Of a stretch of DNA of 64,000 nt, positions 20,233 through 30,483 are shown one piece after another (position 1 is the stretch's first letter; each line of letters starts with the position of its first letter). A program made the position numbers and the translations under genes. The notes below the pieces were generated by a model. That model saw only the letters and a program-made list of their open reading frames with translations, was not told the DNA's origin and did not search any database. The stretch is taken from positions 62,001-126,000 of the forward strand of contig NZ_JAERTZ010000004.1 in NCBI RefSeq assembly GCF_016746085.1. The letters are read 5' to 3'. Source of the DNA: Zobellella iuensis. GTDB taxonomy: Bacteria; Pseudomonadota; Gammaproteobacteria; Enterobacterales; Aeromonadaceae.

Positions 20233-22005
20233 ATGAATATACTGATGGCGCTGTCCCAATTGGAGGTGACCGGGGCCGAGGTGTATGCCACCACCCTCGG
20301 CGACGAACTGAGCCGGCGCGGGCACCGGGTGTTTTATGTCTCCGACACCCTGACCAAGCCACACCAGGGCCAGTTCTTCCGGCTGCGCTTCAACAAGCGC
20401 AGCCTCCCCCGTCGCTTCTGGCATGTGGGTTACCTGATTTATCTCATCAAAAAGCACCGCATCCAGCTGGTGCATGCCCACAGCCGCGCCTCCAGCTGGA
20501 GCTGTTATGTGGCCTGCAAACTGACCGGTAGCCCCATGCTCACCTCGGTACACGGCCGCCAGCCGGTGCACGCCTCGCGCAAGAAATTCCACGCCCTGGG
20601 CGACCGTGCCCTGGCGGTGTGCGAGGCGGTGCGGGACCAGCTGATCAGCGCCCTTGGCGTCGATCCCGGATTGATCGCCATCGGCCGCAACGGCATCGAC
20701 ACCCGTCACTACCAGCCCGTGCCGGCACCGGTGAATGAACGGCCGGTGATCAGCATCGTCGGCCGGCTCACCGGCCCCAAGGGCGAGCTCTGCTACCGGC
20801 TGCTGGATCAGTGCCTGGATACCGACAGGTACCGGGTGCAGGTGGCCTCCGGCTCCGAGCTTCCCGAGCGCTTCCAGCGCTTTCAGGACAAGGTCGACTT
20901 TCTCGGCTATGTGCGGGACGTGCCCGGGCTGATGACCACCTCCGATCTGGTGATCGGCGCCGGCCGGGTGGCGATGGAGTCCATCCTGATGGGCAGGCCC
21001 ACCTTCGCCATCGGCGAAGCCAGCGCCCCGGGGCTGGTGACGCCCGACAATATCGATGCCGCCATGGCCGGCAACTTCGGTGATATCGGGCCCAGGGATC
21101 TGGATATCGACTTTGCCGCCTTGCCCGAGCGGATAGCGACGGCGCTGGCCAGCCAGGGCACGGCGCCCGAAGTCATGGATCGGGTCAGAAAGGGCTACGA
21201 TCTCGTCACCGTGGCCGACCAGCTGGAGCAACACTACCAGAGCGTCTATGTGCACCGGCTGCGGCGGGAAGTGCCCATCGTCATGTACCACCGCTTTATC
21301 CGCGATGACAGCGAAAAAGGCGTACATGGCACCTATCTGCACGTAAACATGCTGGAAAAGCACTTCAAGCTGCTCAAGCGCCTGGGCTATGAGACCCTCA
21401 CCTTCGCCGATCTGGCCGACCAGGGCCTGGCCAGCCGGCTCGAGCCCGGCAAGAAGTACATCATCATCACGGTGGACGACGGCTACCGGGACAACTATGA
21501 GCTGCTGTTCCCGCTATTGAAAAAATACGGCTTCAAGGCGGTGATCTACCTGGTCACCGGCGAGCGCTTCAACCGCTGGGACGTGGAGCAGCCCGACAAC
21601 CCGGAAAAGCGGGTCGAGCTGATGAATCCTGAGCAGATCAAGGAAATGGCCGACTCCGGCCTGGTGGAATTCGGCGGACATACCCTGACCCACCCGCACC
21701 TGGACACCCTGAGCAGGGAAGAACAGCGACGGGAAATTGCCGATAACAAGGCGCAACTGGAACAGCTGCTGGGCCGGCCCCTCGCCTCCTTCGCCTACCC
21801 CTTCGGCAGCCATAACGCAGACAGCAAGGCACTGGCCCAAACGCTGGGCTACCCCTTCGCCGTGGCCACCAACAGCGGCCCCCTGGCCATGCACGAAGAC
21901 CCTTACCAGATCCGCCGTATCGCCATCTTTCCCCGCACCGACGTGTTCGGGCTGTGGCGGAAGATCAAGGGGGACTATGTGTTCAGGAAAGCCATGGGGA
22001 AGTAA
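20233..22005 (+). CDS. Two-domain enzyme: GT4-type glycosyltransferase fused to a polysaccharide deacetylase
   Basis: 590 residues. The first ~340 residues are glycosyltransferase-like: MNILMALSQLEVTGAEVYATTL, HAHSRASSWSCYVA, SVHGRQPVHASRK, GRNGIDTRHYQP. From about residue 350 a NodB-type carbohydrate esterase 4 domain begins: IVMYHRF, the metal-binding VDDGYRDN, GGHTLTHPHL with the two histidines, and FAYPFGS. It lies 14 bases after hldD, within the LPS core locus, so both activities probably act on the same core sugar. The expected join of transfer plus N-deacetylation is inference; the two domains are directly visible. Confidence 0.85.
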   Translation: MNILMALSQLEVTGAEVYATTLGDELSRRGHRVFYVSDTLTKPHQGQFFRLRFNKRSLPRRFWHVGYLIYLIKKHRIQLVHAHSRASSWSCYVACKLTGSPMLTSVHGRQPVHASRKKFHALGDRALAVCEAVRDQLISALGVDPGLIAIGRNGIDTRHYQPVPAPVNERPVISIVGRLTGPKGELCYRLLDQCLDTDRYRVQVASGSELPERFQRFQDKVDFLGYVRDVPGLMTTSDLVIGAGRVAMESILMGRPTFAIGEASAPGLVTPDNIDAAMAGNFGDIGPRDLDIDFAALPERIATALASQGTAPEVMDRVRKGYDLVTVADQLEQHYQSVYVHRLRREVPIVMYHRFIRDDSEKGVHGTYLHVNMLEKHFKLLKRLGYETLTFADLADQGLASRLEPGKKYIIITVDDGYRDNYELLFPLLKKYGFKAVIYLVTGERFNRWDVEQPDNPEKRVELMNPEQIKEMADSGLVEFGGHTLTHPHLDTLSREEQRREIADNKAQLEQLLGRPLASFAYPFGSHNADSKALAQTLGYPFAVATNSGPLAMHEDPYQIRRIAIFPRTDVFGLWRKIKGDYVFRKAMGK

Positions 22006-22023
22006 CGACAGAGACACTGTACA

Positions 22024-22049
22024 CATGCCCGGTGGCCGGACCGGGCATG
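22024..22049. terminator. Convergent hairpin, possible terminator
   Basis: CATGCCCGGT/ACCGGGCATG, a perfect 10-bp stem with a 6-base loop in the 67-base gap between two convergent LPS genes. There is no T-run, so termination strength is doubtful. Confidence 0.45.
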
Positions 22050-22072
22050 ATTCGCGACAAGCCCGCTCATCA

Positions 22073-23140
22073 CTATCGAAGCAACTGCCGCAGCAAAGGC
22101 GTGTAATGCTCCTGGGAAAGGCGGTTCATATCGGGCGGTACATGCGGCGAGGAGAACAATACCAGGGTGTCGTTATCATTGGGTCCCCATTCGGCAAAGT
22201 TTTCATCGTCCGGGTTATAAAAAGCCAACAGCTTCTTGCCCAAACCCACCGCAATATGAACCGTCGCTGTATCGACGGAAATGACCCAATCCGCCCTGCG
22301 CATAATGGCAATAGAATCGTATATTGATTTAGTGTCCGGGTAATAAAAAACCCGTTCATGACCATGACATATATTTTCCACCTCACCTTTTTTTTCCGGC
22401 GTGGTCAAAATGACGACATGGATATCCTCTCGCTGCCTCAGCAGCACACCCAGTATTTCCCCTATCTTTTCTTGATTCAGCTGCCTCGATTGGCCACTCC
22501 CGTAAGGGTTGAAAACGAGCAATGGCTTGTCCAAGCTGGCCAGAAACACATCGACCTTTCTCTGTGCTTCAATATCGTCGGGCACTATATAGGAGGTGCT
22601 TTCAATGTCTGCGCCGGTTCTCTCAAGCAACAAGCGAAATTTTTCTGAAAAATGCTTTCCTCTGCCAGACCGACCCAACGTCAAGTTCACCAGCCCGACC
22701 TGTTCGTCCAACCCCGCTATGGCTCTGCTCTTCACTCGACTCATAAAGAAAATATCTTTCATCTTCAATGCGTTGCTAAGATGCACCAACAAATCCATTT
22801 CACCCAGTTCGGCCGCCAGTTGATTCAGCTCACCGTAACTAGGACGTTTTCTTATTTCATAGACGTGATCTGCAGAAAAATATTTCCGGAACAAGGCGGA
22901 CATATTGGGTGTAGTAATCACATCCAGCCGGATATCAGGATAGCTTCTTCGCCACTCCCGGAAAATAAAGGAAGAAACGATGGAGTCACCCCACTTGGCG
23001 TCCCAACGGACCAGAACCACCCTCTTCAAGACTCCATCCGGTTTAAATGCCACACCTTGGCGGTCGAATAACCAGATCCCCAGCTTTCTACGCCAGATGT
23101 CTCTTGCCAGTTGCAGTGAGGATATCCACTTCTTGAGCAT
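22073..23140 (-). CDS. GT9 heptosyltransferase-family glycosyltransferase
   Basis: About 355 residues. Near the N-terminus RVVLVRWDAKWGDSIVSSF, then LVFNPYGSGQSRQLN, and near the C-terminus ADWVISVDTATVHIAVGLGKKLLAFYN: the ADP-heptose-binding pattern of the GT9 family. The acceptor is unknown. It is visibly AT-richer than hldD and waaF beside it and is turned against the rest of the locus, which suggests it was acquired. ATG 23140 is used; an in-frame TTG seven codons earlier with AGGT before it is an alternative start. Confidence 0.85.
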   Translation of the reverse strand: MLKKWISSLQLARDIWRRKLGIWLFDRQGVAFKPDGVLKRVVLVRWDAKWGDSIVSSFIFREWRRSYPDIRLDVITTPNMSALFRKYFSADHVYEIRKRPSYGELNQLAAELGEMDLLVHLSNALKMKDIFFMSRVKSRAIAGLDEQVGLVNLTLGRSGRGKHFSEKFRLLLERTGADIESTSYIVPDDIEAQRKVDVFLASLDKPLLVFNPYGSGQSRQLNQEKIGEILGVLLRQREDIHVVILTTPEKKGEVENICHGHERVFYYPDTKSIYDSIAIMRRADWVISVDTATVHIAVGLGKKLLAFYNPDDENFAEWGPNDNDTLVLFSSPHVPPDMNRLSQEHYTPLLRQLLR

Positions 23141-23177
23141 AACTGTATTAAACCGAGTCAATAGTTACCTGGCATTG

Positions 23178-23183
23178 TATAAT
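23178..23183 (+). promoter_or_regulatory. -10 element upstream of waaF
   Basis: A perfect TATAAT 30 bases before the waaF ATG. The -35 region is poor by eye. Confidence 0.5.
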
Positions 23184-23212
23184 GCTTGCCTGCCAAAGAG
23201 GAAACATTCTCA

Positions 23213-24244
23213 ATGACGAACAAAATCCTGATCATAGGCCCCTCCTGGGTGGGCGACATGGTGATGTCCCAGAGCCTCTATATCGCCCTGAAGCGGCAGC
23301 ATCCCGGCGCCAAGCTGCATGTGATGGCACCGGCCTGGTGCTGCGCCCTGCTGGAGCGGATGCCGGAGGTGGACAGGGCCATCGTTATGCCGCTGGGCCA
23401 TGGGGATTTTAAACTGGCCGAGCGGTTCCGCCTGGGCAGGAAGCTCGCCGCCGAGGGCTATGACTGGGCCATCATCCAGCCCAACTCCCTCAAATCGGCG
23501 CTGATCCCGCTGTTTGCCGGCATCAAAAAACGCACCGGCTGGAAGGGCGAGTCCCGCTACGGCCTGCTGAACGATCTGCGCAACAACAAGGCCGATTTTC
23601 CGCTGATGGTGGAACGCTATGTGTCGCTGGCCTACCCCAAGGCACAGATGAGGGATAACCACTGTCTCCCCGAACTGCCCTGGCCCGCGTTACAAGTCGA
23701 CTTATCCAACCAGCAAAAAGCCCTGGCCGAACTGGGCCTGACAACCGGCAGAGCGGTCCTGAGCCTCTGCCCGGGCGCCGAGTTCGGGCCGGCCAAACGC
23801 TGGCCGGAGCAGTACTACGCCGAGGTGGCCCAACACCAGATCGAACAGGGCCGACAGGTGTGGATCTTCGGCTCGACCAAGGATATTCCGGTAGCCGAGG
23901 CCATCAAACACCACCTGCCGCAGAGGCTGCAGGAGCATTGCCAGATACTGGCGGGCAGAACCTCGCTGCACCAGGCCATCGACCTGATGGCGCTCAGCGC
24001 TGCCGTGGTCTCCAACGACTCGGGGCTGATGCATATCGCCGCCGCCCTGCAGCGCCCCCTGGTCGGCATCTACGGCTCCACCTCGCCCCGCTATACCCCG
24101 CCGCTGGCCGAGCGGGTCGCCGTGGTGCATACCGATATTGAATGCCGTCCCTGCTTTAAGCGGGAGTGCCCGCTCGGACACCTCAAGTGCCTGAAAGAGC
24201 TGCCAGCCCAGCTTGTCATAAGCAAGCTTGAGAACATGTTATGA
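23213..24244 (+). CDS. waaF: ADP-heptose:LPS heptosyltransferase II
   Basis: 343 residues with the WaaF hallmarks: ILIIGPSWVGDMVMSQSL at the start, TGWKGESRYGLLNDLR, CPGAEFGPAKRWP, SNDSGLMHIAAALQRPLVGIYGSTSP, and the cysteine-rich CRPCFKRECPLGHLKC tail. It adds the second heptose of the inner core. AGAGGAAA stands 8 bases before ATG 23213. The stop overlaps the next gene in ATGA. Confidence 0.95.
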   Translation: MTNKILIIGPSWVGDMVMSQSLYIALKRQHPGAKLHVMAPAWCCALLERMPEVDRAIVMPLGHGDFKLAERFRLGRKLAAEGYDWAIIQPNSLKSALIPLFAGIKKRTGWKGESRYGLLNDLRNNKADFPLMVERYVSLAYPKAQMRDNHCLPELPWPALQVDLSNQQKALAELGLTTGRAVLSLCPGAEFGPAKRWPEQYYAEVAQHQIEQGRQVWIFGSTKDIPVAEAIKHHLPQRLQEHCQILAGRTSLHQAIDLMALSAAVVSNDSGLMHIAAALQRPLVGIYGSTSPRYTPPLAERVAVVHTDIECRPCFKRECPLGHLKCLKELPAQLVISKLENML

Positions 24245-25020
24245 CACAGAGTGGCGTAATGAATAAAGAAATCAAGATTGTCGTTATTAACCTGCCCTCG
24301 TCTTTCGAAAGAAGAGAATACGTATCGAGAAGACTCGCTGAACTGGGCCTGACCTACACCCTTTTCAGTGCAGTCAATGGCAGAGAAAATACAGATCCAG
24401 ACCTTGCACTATACGATGACAGGAAAAGATTGTTCGAAAAGGGGCACTCCCTTACCTTAGGAGAGAGAGGTTGCTTCGCTAGTCATCGGGGAGTATGGCA
24501 GCTCAGTGTAAAAGAAAAGGCCAACATACTGGTGCTGGAAGATGATGTCGAACTTTCAGCAGATCTGCCATCGATACTCCATGAGTGCAGCGCCCTGCTC
24601 GACGATTACCACTATATCCGTCTAGGAAGAGGAACGGCAAAACACTCCCTGAAGTTCCTTCCTAAATGGAAGGTAGAGCGAGATGTAGATGAGCAACACC
24701 GCTTGGTCAAATATCTTCGTGGCCCCAGCTGTGCTCACGCCTATATCATAACTCCAGTTGCAGCGGAAAGGTTCCTGTCGCACAGTAAAAAGTGGTGGTG
24801 GCCGGTAGATGATTATATGGATATGGAGTACCTTAATGGCCAGTGCAACTATGGCATCGAGCCTCCATTAGTCAATCAGCGCGGAGTCGCATCCGATATT
24901 GGCGGCGTTAAAAAGCCCAAAAGAAAAATAGCTACCCGGATCAGAAAAGAATATTTTAGATATCTGAATATCATGAGAAGAAATCTTTTTAACCTTAGCT
25001 ATTTTCTTAATAAACGTTAA
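24241..25020 (+). CDS. Family 25 glycosyltransferase (LOS/LPS galactosyltransferase type)
   Basis: 259 residues. KIVVINLPSSFERREYV at the start, LGERGCFASHRGVW, ILVLEDDVEL and RGPSCAHAYIIT are the conserved blocks of GT25 enzymes such as LgtB/LpsA, which add galactose (or glucose) to lipooligosaccharide. The exact sugar cannot be read. It overlaps waaF by four bases; a second ATG six codons in is possible. It is much AT-richer than waaF and waaA on either side, a sign of transfer or exchange within the core locus. Confidence 0.88.
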   Translation: MTQSGVMNKEIKIVVINLPSSFERREYVSRRLAELGLTYTLFSAVNGRENTDPDLALYDDRKRLFEKGHSLTLGERGCFASHRGVWQLSVKEKANILVLEDDVELSADLPSILHECSALLDDYHYIRLGRGTAKHSLKFLPKWKVERDVDEQHRLVKYLRGPSCAHAYIITPVAAERFLSHSKKWWWPVDDYMDMEYLNGQCNYGIEPPLVNQRGVASDIGGVKKPKRKIATRIRKEYFRYLNIMRRNLFNLSYFLNKR

Positions 25021-25028
25021 CCCTGCTT

Positions 25029-26294
25029 ATGGGATATCTCTTACTCTACAACCTGCTTATCCACCTGTTCAGCCCGCTGCTGCTGGGGCTGCTGTACTGG
25101 CCCAAACGAGGCAAACCGGGGTTCGGCCGGCGCTGGCCGGAGCACCTGGGCTGGGTCAGGCCAACCTCGACAGCAAGACCGCTCTGGCTGCATGCGGTCA
25201 GCGTGGGCGAGGTGGTGGCCGCCACTCCCCTGATCAAGGCGCTAAAGGCCGCCCATCCGGCGCTTGCCATAGTGGTCACCACCACCACCCGCACCGGGGC
25301 GGATCAGGTGGCCAAGTTGGGCGCCCTGGTGGAGCACCGCTATGCGCCGCTGGATTTCCCCTGGGCGGTGGCAGGCTTTATGCGCCGCCTCCGGCCGCGG
25401 GCCCTGCTGATCATGGAAACCGAACTCTGGCCCAACCTGCTGCACGCCTGCGGCCGGCGCCGGTTGCCGGTGCTGGTGCTCAACGCCCGGTTGTCGGCCC
25501 GCTCCGCCGCCAGATACCGGCGTTTTCACGGCATATTCCGGCTATTATCCGCCAATATCACTCATCTCGCCTGCCAGCACCGGGACGATGCCGAGCGCTT
25601 CGCCGGGCTGGGTGTGCCCCGCGAGCGGCTCAGCGTCACCGGCTCGGTGAAGTTCGATATCGAGTACGGCGAGGCCGTCGTCGAACAGGGCCGGCAACTG
25701 CGCGAGCAGCTGGGCGCCCAACGCCCGCTCTGGATCGCCGCCTCCACCCACGAAGGCGAAGACGATCAGCTCCTCACCGTCCATCGCCAGTTGCTGCAAC
25801 GGCACCCCGATGCCCTGCTGCTACTGGTGCCGCGCCATCCCCAGCGTTTCGACCAGGTGGCGGAGCTGGTGACGCGGCAGGGCCTGGCCCTCTGCCGCCG
25901 TACCGAGGGCAATCCCGGCCCGCAGACCCAGGTCTATCTGGGCGATACCATGGGCGAGCTGCCGCTGATGCTGGCGGCGGCCGACATCGCCTTTGTCGGT
26001 GGCAGCCTGATCGAGCGGGGCGGCCACAACCTGCTGGAGCCCGCCGCCCTGGGCAAGCCGGTGCTGACCGGCCCCTCCACCTTCAATTTCGGCGACATCA
26101 GCCGCCAGCTGCTCGATGCCGGAGGCGCCCGCATCATCGCCGACGGCGGCGAACTGGCCACCGCCCTGGAGCAATTGTTCGCCGATACGGAGCAGGCCCG
26201 GGCCATGGGCCGCCGGGCCCGGGCGGTGGTCGCCACCAACAAGGGCGCCCTGGCCAGGACCCAGGCCCTGATCCAGGATCAGCTCGCCCTGTAA
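25029..26294 (+). CDS. waaA: Kdo transferase WaaA
   Basis: 421 residues. An N-terminal membrane anchor, RRWPEHLGW, LWLHAVSVGEVVAATPLI, the METELWPNLL motif with the catalytic glutamate region, GSVKFDI, and the C-terminal GGSLIERGGHNLLEPAALGKPVLTGP are all diagnostic. It transfers Kdo from CMP-Kdo to lipid A precursor at the inner membrane. Eight bases separate it from the GT25 gene. Its end overlaps the convergent kdkA gene by 16 bases. Confidence 0.97.
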   Translation: MGYLLLYNLLIHLFSPLLLGLLYWPKRGKPGFGRRWPEHLGWVRPTSTARPLWLHAVSVGEVVAATPLIKALKAAHPALAIVVTTTTRTGADQVAKLGALVEHRYAPLDFPWAVAGFMRRLRPRALLIMETELWPNLLHACGRRRLPVLVLNARLSARSAARYRRFHGIFRLLSANITHLACQHRDDAERFAGLGVPRERLSVTGSVKFDIEYGEAVVEQGRQLREQLGAQRPLWIAASTHEGEDDQLLTVHRQLLQRHPDALLLLVPRHPQRFDQVAELVTRQGLALCRRTEGNPGPQTQVYLGDTMGELPLMLAAADIAFVGGSLIERGGHNLLEPAALGKPVLTGPSTFNFGDISRQLLDAGGARIIADGGELATALEQLFADTEQARAMGRRARAVVATNKGALARTQALIQDQLAL

Positions 26295-26986
26295 CCGCTC
26301 AGCAGCGCCTGCCAGTCCTGCTCATCCCAGTGAAAGCCGGGGTGCAGGCCCTGCTCTTTGCGGAAGGAACGCAGCAGCCGCTCCATGTTCTCCCGGGACC
26401 AGCTGCCGGGCTGGCGGAAATGGCATTTGTCGAAGTCGATCAGCCAGCTCTTGCCGCCGTCGTCCAGCAGCACGTTGTGGCTGTTGAGATCCGCATGATA
26501 GAGGCCGGCGTCATGGAACTGGCGGATGGTCCTGCCGATACCCTGCCATTCCTGGGAGCCCAGTGCCTGTTCCTTGAGGATGGCCACCAGATCACGGGCA
26601 TGGTTGATACGGGTCAGGATGATGTCGGCCCGGTACACCAGGTTGGAGCGCACCATGCGGGCGGCGCAGGGCCGGGGCACCGGCAGGCCACGGCGGTGCA
26701 GCTTGGCCAGCACGGTGAATTCCGCCATGGCCCGGCTCTTGGACTCGGCCACGTGCAGAAAGGTATCCTCCATCACCCGGCCTATCATGCCGCCCCGGTA
26801 GTAGTGGCGCAGCACCTTGTCGCCCACCTCGTCCTCCACGAACCAGGTGGTGTTGCGCCCCACCGCCTTGCCGCGGATGGCATTTTGCTCGCGCCAGTAG
26901 TCGATTTCGAAGTAATCCCGCTTGAATGCGCCGAAGCATTCGGGATCGTACCAGATAATTTCAGAGCCGTGCTCTATCCGTTCCAT
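26279..26986 (-). CDS. kdkA: 3-deoxy-D-manno-octulosonic acid (Kdo) kinase
   Basis: 235 residues, a small protein-kinase-like enzyme. [33 protein letters not shown], the catalytic loop [12 protein letters not shown] and the metal-binding IDFDKC match KdkA. It phosphorylates Kdo on lipid A, a feature of bacteria with a single phosphorylated Kdo. ATG 26986 is used because GGGGG stands 5 bases before it; a GTG two codons upstream has no spacing from that site. Confidence 0.93.
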   Translation of the reverse strand: MERIEHGSEIIWYDPECFGAFKRDYFEIDYWREQNAIRGKAVGRNTTWFVEDEVGDKVLRHYYRGGMIGRVMEDTFLHVAESKSRAMAEFTVLAKLHRRGLPVPRPCAARMVRSNLVYRADIILTRINHARDLVAILKEQALGSQEWQGIGRTIRQFHDAGLYHADLNSHNVLLDDGGKSWLIDFDKCHFRQPGSWSRENMERLLRSFRKEQGLHPGFHWDEQDWQALLSGYRAS

Positions 26987-27070
26987 TTCCACCCCCAGAC
27001 CAAAACACGGATTTTACATGGCCCGCCGGGCTTTGCATAATGCCGGACTCGGATCCAAGAGAGTGCACCC

Positions 27071-28132
27071 ATGGCCCTGTTCAGCTCGCCCCCGTCTTCC
27101 CTTTGTTTGCTGCGTTTGTCCGCCATCGGCGACTGCTGCCACGCGGTGGCCCTGGTTCAGGCCATCCAGCGCCAGTGGCCCCGGACCCGTATCACCTGGA
27201 TAACCGGCAGGGTGGAAGCCGGCCTGCTGCAGCTGCTGCCCGGGGTGGAGGTGATCCCCTTCGACAAGAAGGCCGGCTGGAAGGGCTATCTCGCCCTGTG
27301 GCGACAACTGCGGGGACGCCGCTTCGACGCCCTGCTGCATATGCAGGCGGCCCTGCGCGCCAGCATCGCCAGCTTGGGCGTCAGGGCCCGATACCGGCTG
27401 GGTTTCGAGCGGGAGCGGGCCAAGGACGGGCAGTGGCTGTTCACCAACCTCAGGGTGGCCGCCACCGGCGACCATGTGGTGGACGGCTTTATGGGCTTCG
27501 GCCGGGCGCTGGGGCTGGACGATCTCGCCCCGCGCTGGTCCCTGCCCCTGCCGGAGGCGGCCCGGGACTGGGCCCGCCCGCACCGGGACCACCGTCCGCT
27601 GTTGCTGATCTGCCCCGCCGCCAGCAAGGCCTACAAGAACTGGACCGCCGAAGGCTACGCCGCCCTCGCCGATCACGCCCACGGGCGCGGTATGAAGGTG
27701 ATACTGATCGGCAGCCCCGCCAGAATGGAGCAGGAGCTGGCAGCGAACATCTGCAATCTTGGCGACAACATCGACGAAAACCTGGTGGGCAAGACCAGCC
27801 TGCCGCAACTGCTGGCCCTGATCGAAGCGGCCAGCCTGGTGGTGGCGCCGGATACCGGCCCCGCCCATATGGCGACCCTGGTCGACACCCCCGTTATCGG
27901 CCTCTACGCCCACCACAACCCCCGGCGCACCGGCCCCTACCGCTGCCGGGACTACGTGGTCAGCGTCTACGAAGAGGCCCTGCTGGCGGAAACCGGCAAG
28001 ACCCCCGCCCAGTTGCCCTGGCGCACCCGGGTCAGGGATCCGCACGCCATGCAACGCATCACCCTCGACCAGGTGATTGCCCAGTTCGACCGCATCACCC
28101 GGGATTTCAATCTGTTACAGGAGCCTTCATGA
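27071..28132 (+). CDS. GT9 heptosyltransferase (heptosyltransferase I / OpsX type)
   Basis: 353 residues. [22 protein letters not shown] at the N-terminus, [13 protein letters not shown], and the donor-site [37 protein letters not shown] are those of WaaC/OpsX-like heptosyltransferases, which add the first heptose to Kdo. The position next to kdkA and a GT2 gene supports an inner-core role. It overlaps the following GT2 gene by four bases. Confidence 0.88.
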   Translation: MALFSSPPSSLCLLRLSAIGDCCHAVALVQAIQRQWPRTRITWITGRVEAGLLQLLPGVEVIPFDKKAGWKGYLALWRQLRGRRFDALLHMQAALRASIASLGVRARYRLGFERERAKDGQWLFTNLRVAATGDHVVDGFMGFGRALGLDDLAPRWSLPLPEAARDWARPHRDHRPLLLICPAASKAYKNWTAEGYAALADHAHGRGMKVILIGSPARMEQELAANICNLGDNIDENLVGKTSLPQLLALIEAASLVVAPDTGPAHMATLVDTPVIGLYAHHNPRRTGPYRCRDYVVSVYEEALLAETGKTPAQLPWRTRVRDPHAMQRITLDQVIAQFDRITRDFNLLQEPS

Positions 28133-28908
28133 GTCAGCGCCCCACCCTCGCCGCCGTCCTGATCGTCAAGAACGAGGCGGACAACCTGGCCGACTGCCTG
28201 GCCACCCTGGACTGGGTGGACGAAATCGTGGTGCTGGACTCGGGCAGTACCGACCGCACCCGGGAAGTGGCCGAGGCCGCCGGGGCCCGCTTCTTCGAGA
28301 ACACCGACTGGCCCGGCTTCGGCCGCCAGCGGCAACTGGCCCAGAGCAGGGTGCAGTCCGACTGGGTGCTGTGGGTGGACGCGGACGAGCGGGTCACCCC
28401 CGAACTCAGGGCCAGCATCGAGGCGGTGCTGGCCCGTCCCACCGGCGATACCGTCTACGCCATTTCCCGCCTGTCCTGGGTGTTCGGCCGCTTTATCCGC
28501 CACTGCGGCTGGTACCCGGATCGGGTGCTGCGGCTCTACCCCAGGGCCCTCACCGGCTACAACGACGCCCTGGTGCACGAGAAGGTGGAGCTGAAGCCGG
28601 GCATCAAAACCGCCCGCCTGCGGGGGGATCTGCTGCACTACACCTACCGGGATCTGGAGCACTACCTGGTGAAGTCGGCCGGCTACGCCGCCGCCTGGGC
28701 CCGGCAGCGGGCCGAGCGGGGCAAAAAGGGCTCCCTGGCCCAGGGGTTGCTGCACGGGGTGGGCTGCTTCCTCAAGATGTACCTGCTGAAGGCGGGCTTT
28801 CTGGACGGTCGGCAGGGCCTGCTGCTCAGCCTGCTGTCGGCCCACTCCACCTTCGTGAAGTACGCCGATCTCTGGATCAGGACAGAAACGTCCGGGCCCA
28901 GGGACTGA
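28129..28908 (+). CDS. Family 2 glycosyltransferase, WaaE/LgtF type
   Basis: 259 residues. [36 protein letters not shown] at the start, [11 protein letters not shown] with the DAD-like metal site, and [15 protein letters not shown] are the conserved pattern of inner-core beta-glucosyltransferases such as WaaE/KdtX/LgtF, which add glucose to heptose I. It starts inside the stop of the preceding heptosyltransferase gene. Its end overlaps the convergent GT9 gene by 32 bases, an unusually long tail overlap. Confidence 0.88.
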   Translation: MSQRPTLAAVLIVKNEADNLADCLATLDWVDEIVVLDSGSTDRTREVAEAAGARFFENTDWPGFGRQRQLAQSRVQSDWVLWVDADERVTPELRASIEAVLARPTGDTVYAISRLSWVFGRFIRHCGWYPDRVLRLYPRALTGYNDALVHEKVELKPGIKTARLRGDLLHYTYRDLEHYLVKSAGYAAAWARQRAERGKKGSLAQGLLHGVGCFLKMYLLKAGFLDGRQGLLLSLLSAHSTFVKYADLWIRTETSGPRD

Positions 28909-29902
28909 CCGCCGCCGCCACGGCGCCGATCTCCACCCGGCTCATGTCCTCCACCTGCTCCCCGGCCTCGCCGGGGGGATGAAAGGCCAGGTGCCGCCCC
29001 TCGCTGTTGAGCGGCCGCCAGCGCAGCGGCGTAGCCGAGCGGCGCAGCGGGAAAAAGCCCACCGTGGGCACGTCCAGGGCGGCGGCGATATGCAAGGGGC
29101 CGGTGCTGCCGGCCACGAACAGGCTGCCGCAGGCCAGCAGCCGGCAGAAGGCCGGCAGGGGCAGATCCCGGGCCACCACGGCCCCCACCCCGGTCTCGGC
29201 CGCGACCCGCTCCGCCAGCGCCGCTTCCCCGGGGCCGGCGGTGAGCACCGGCTGGGCGTCCGGGAACTGGCCACACAACTGCCGTATCAGCTGTGCATAC
29301 TGGCCGGCCGAGAGGTTATTGGCCGAGCCACCACTGCCCGCGTGCACCAACAGCCAGGGCCGCTCGGCCGCCAGCCCCAGCGCCGCCGACAGCGAAGCCC
29401 GGAAGGCCGCCAGCTCGGCGGCCTCGAAGCGCAGGTAGGGTGGCGCCGGCTCGACCGCCGCCACCCCATGATGGCGCAGGAAGGCCCGCACCAGATCCAG
29501 GTTGTATTCGTACTCGGGCTTGGCGGAGCGGGAGCGGCGCTGGGTCACCCTGTGGTTGTAGAGCACCTGGGCCAGCTTGGTGGCCGGTGCCCAGCGCTGG
29601 GGGATGCCCGCCTGCCACATCAGTTTGGCGTTGCGAAAATTGGAAAACAGACAGATAACCGCATCGAACCGCTCGGTCTTGAGCTGTGCCAGCAACTCAG
29701 CCTGGGCGGCGGGCGGGGCCTGCTTGCCCGGATCCAGCAGCACCCGGTCGATGCTCGGACAAAGTTCGGCCAGCTCGCGGGTATAGGAAGGGACCAGGGC
29801 GACGACCTCGCAGCCGAGTGAGGCCTTGAGCATGGCAAAAGCCGGCCAGGCCAGCATGAAATCACCTATCTTGTCGTTGCGTACCACCAACACCCGTTTC
29901 AT
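28877..29902 (-). CDS. GT9 heptosyltransferase-family glycosyltransferase
   Basis: 341 residues. [35 protein letters not shown] and [24 protein letters not shown] give the GT9 pattern. It is the fourth GT9 member of this locus, so it may add a further heptose or another sugar; the acceptor cannot be told. ATG 29902 with GGAG 6 bases upstream is preferred over a GTG four codons earlier. Leftward transcription, convergent with the GT2 gene and divergent from coaD. Confidence 0.85.
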   Translation of the reverse strand: MKRVLVVRNDKIGDFMLAWPAFAMLKASLGCEVVALVPSYTRELAELCPSIDRVLLDPGKQAPPAAQAELLAQLKTERFDAVICLFSNFRNAKLMWQAGIPQRWAPATKLAQVLYNHRVTQRRSRSAKPEYEYNLDLVRAFLRHHGVAAVEPAPPYLRFEAAELAAFRASLSAALGLAAERPWLLVHAGSGGSANNLSAGQYAQLIRQLCGQFPDAQPVLTAGPGEAALAERVAAETGVGAVVARDLPLPAFCRLLACGSLFVAGSTGPLHIAAALDVPTVGFFPLRRSATPLRWRPLNSEGRHLAFHPPGEAGEQVEDMSRVEIGAVAAAVSPWARTFLS

Positions 29903-29970
29903 ATCGCGCTCCACCTTGTTCTTGTGCTGCGGTATTCTACCCCAAACTCTTTAGCTGCGTTTGCCAATAA

Positions 29971-30459
<489 letters not shown>

Positions 30460-30483
30460 AGGCTTGGCTGTAAAGCCGGGCCG

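Noticed and set aside
27040-28908. Long frame starting upstream of the GT2 gene
   Set aside because: Its first part is another frame of the heptosyltransferase gene; only the segment from ATG 28129 is real.
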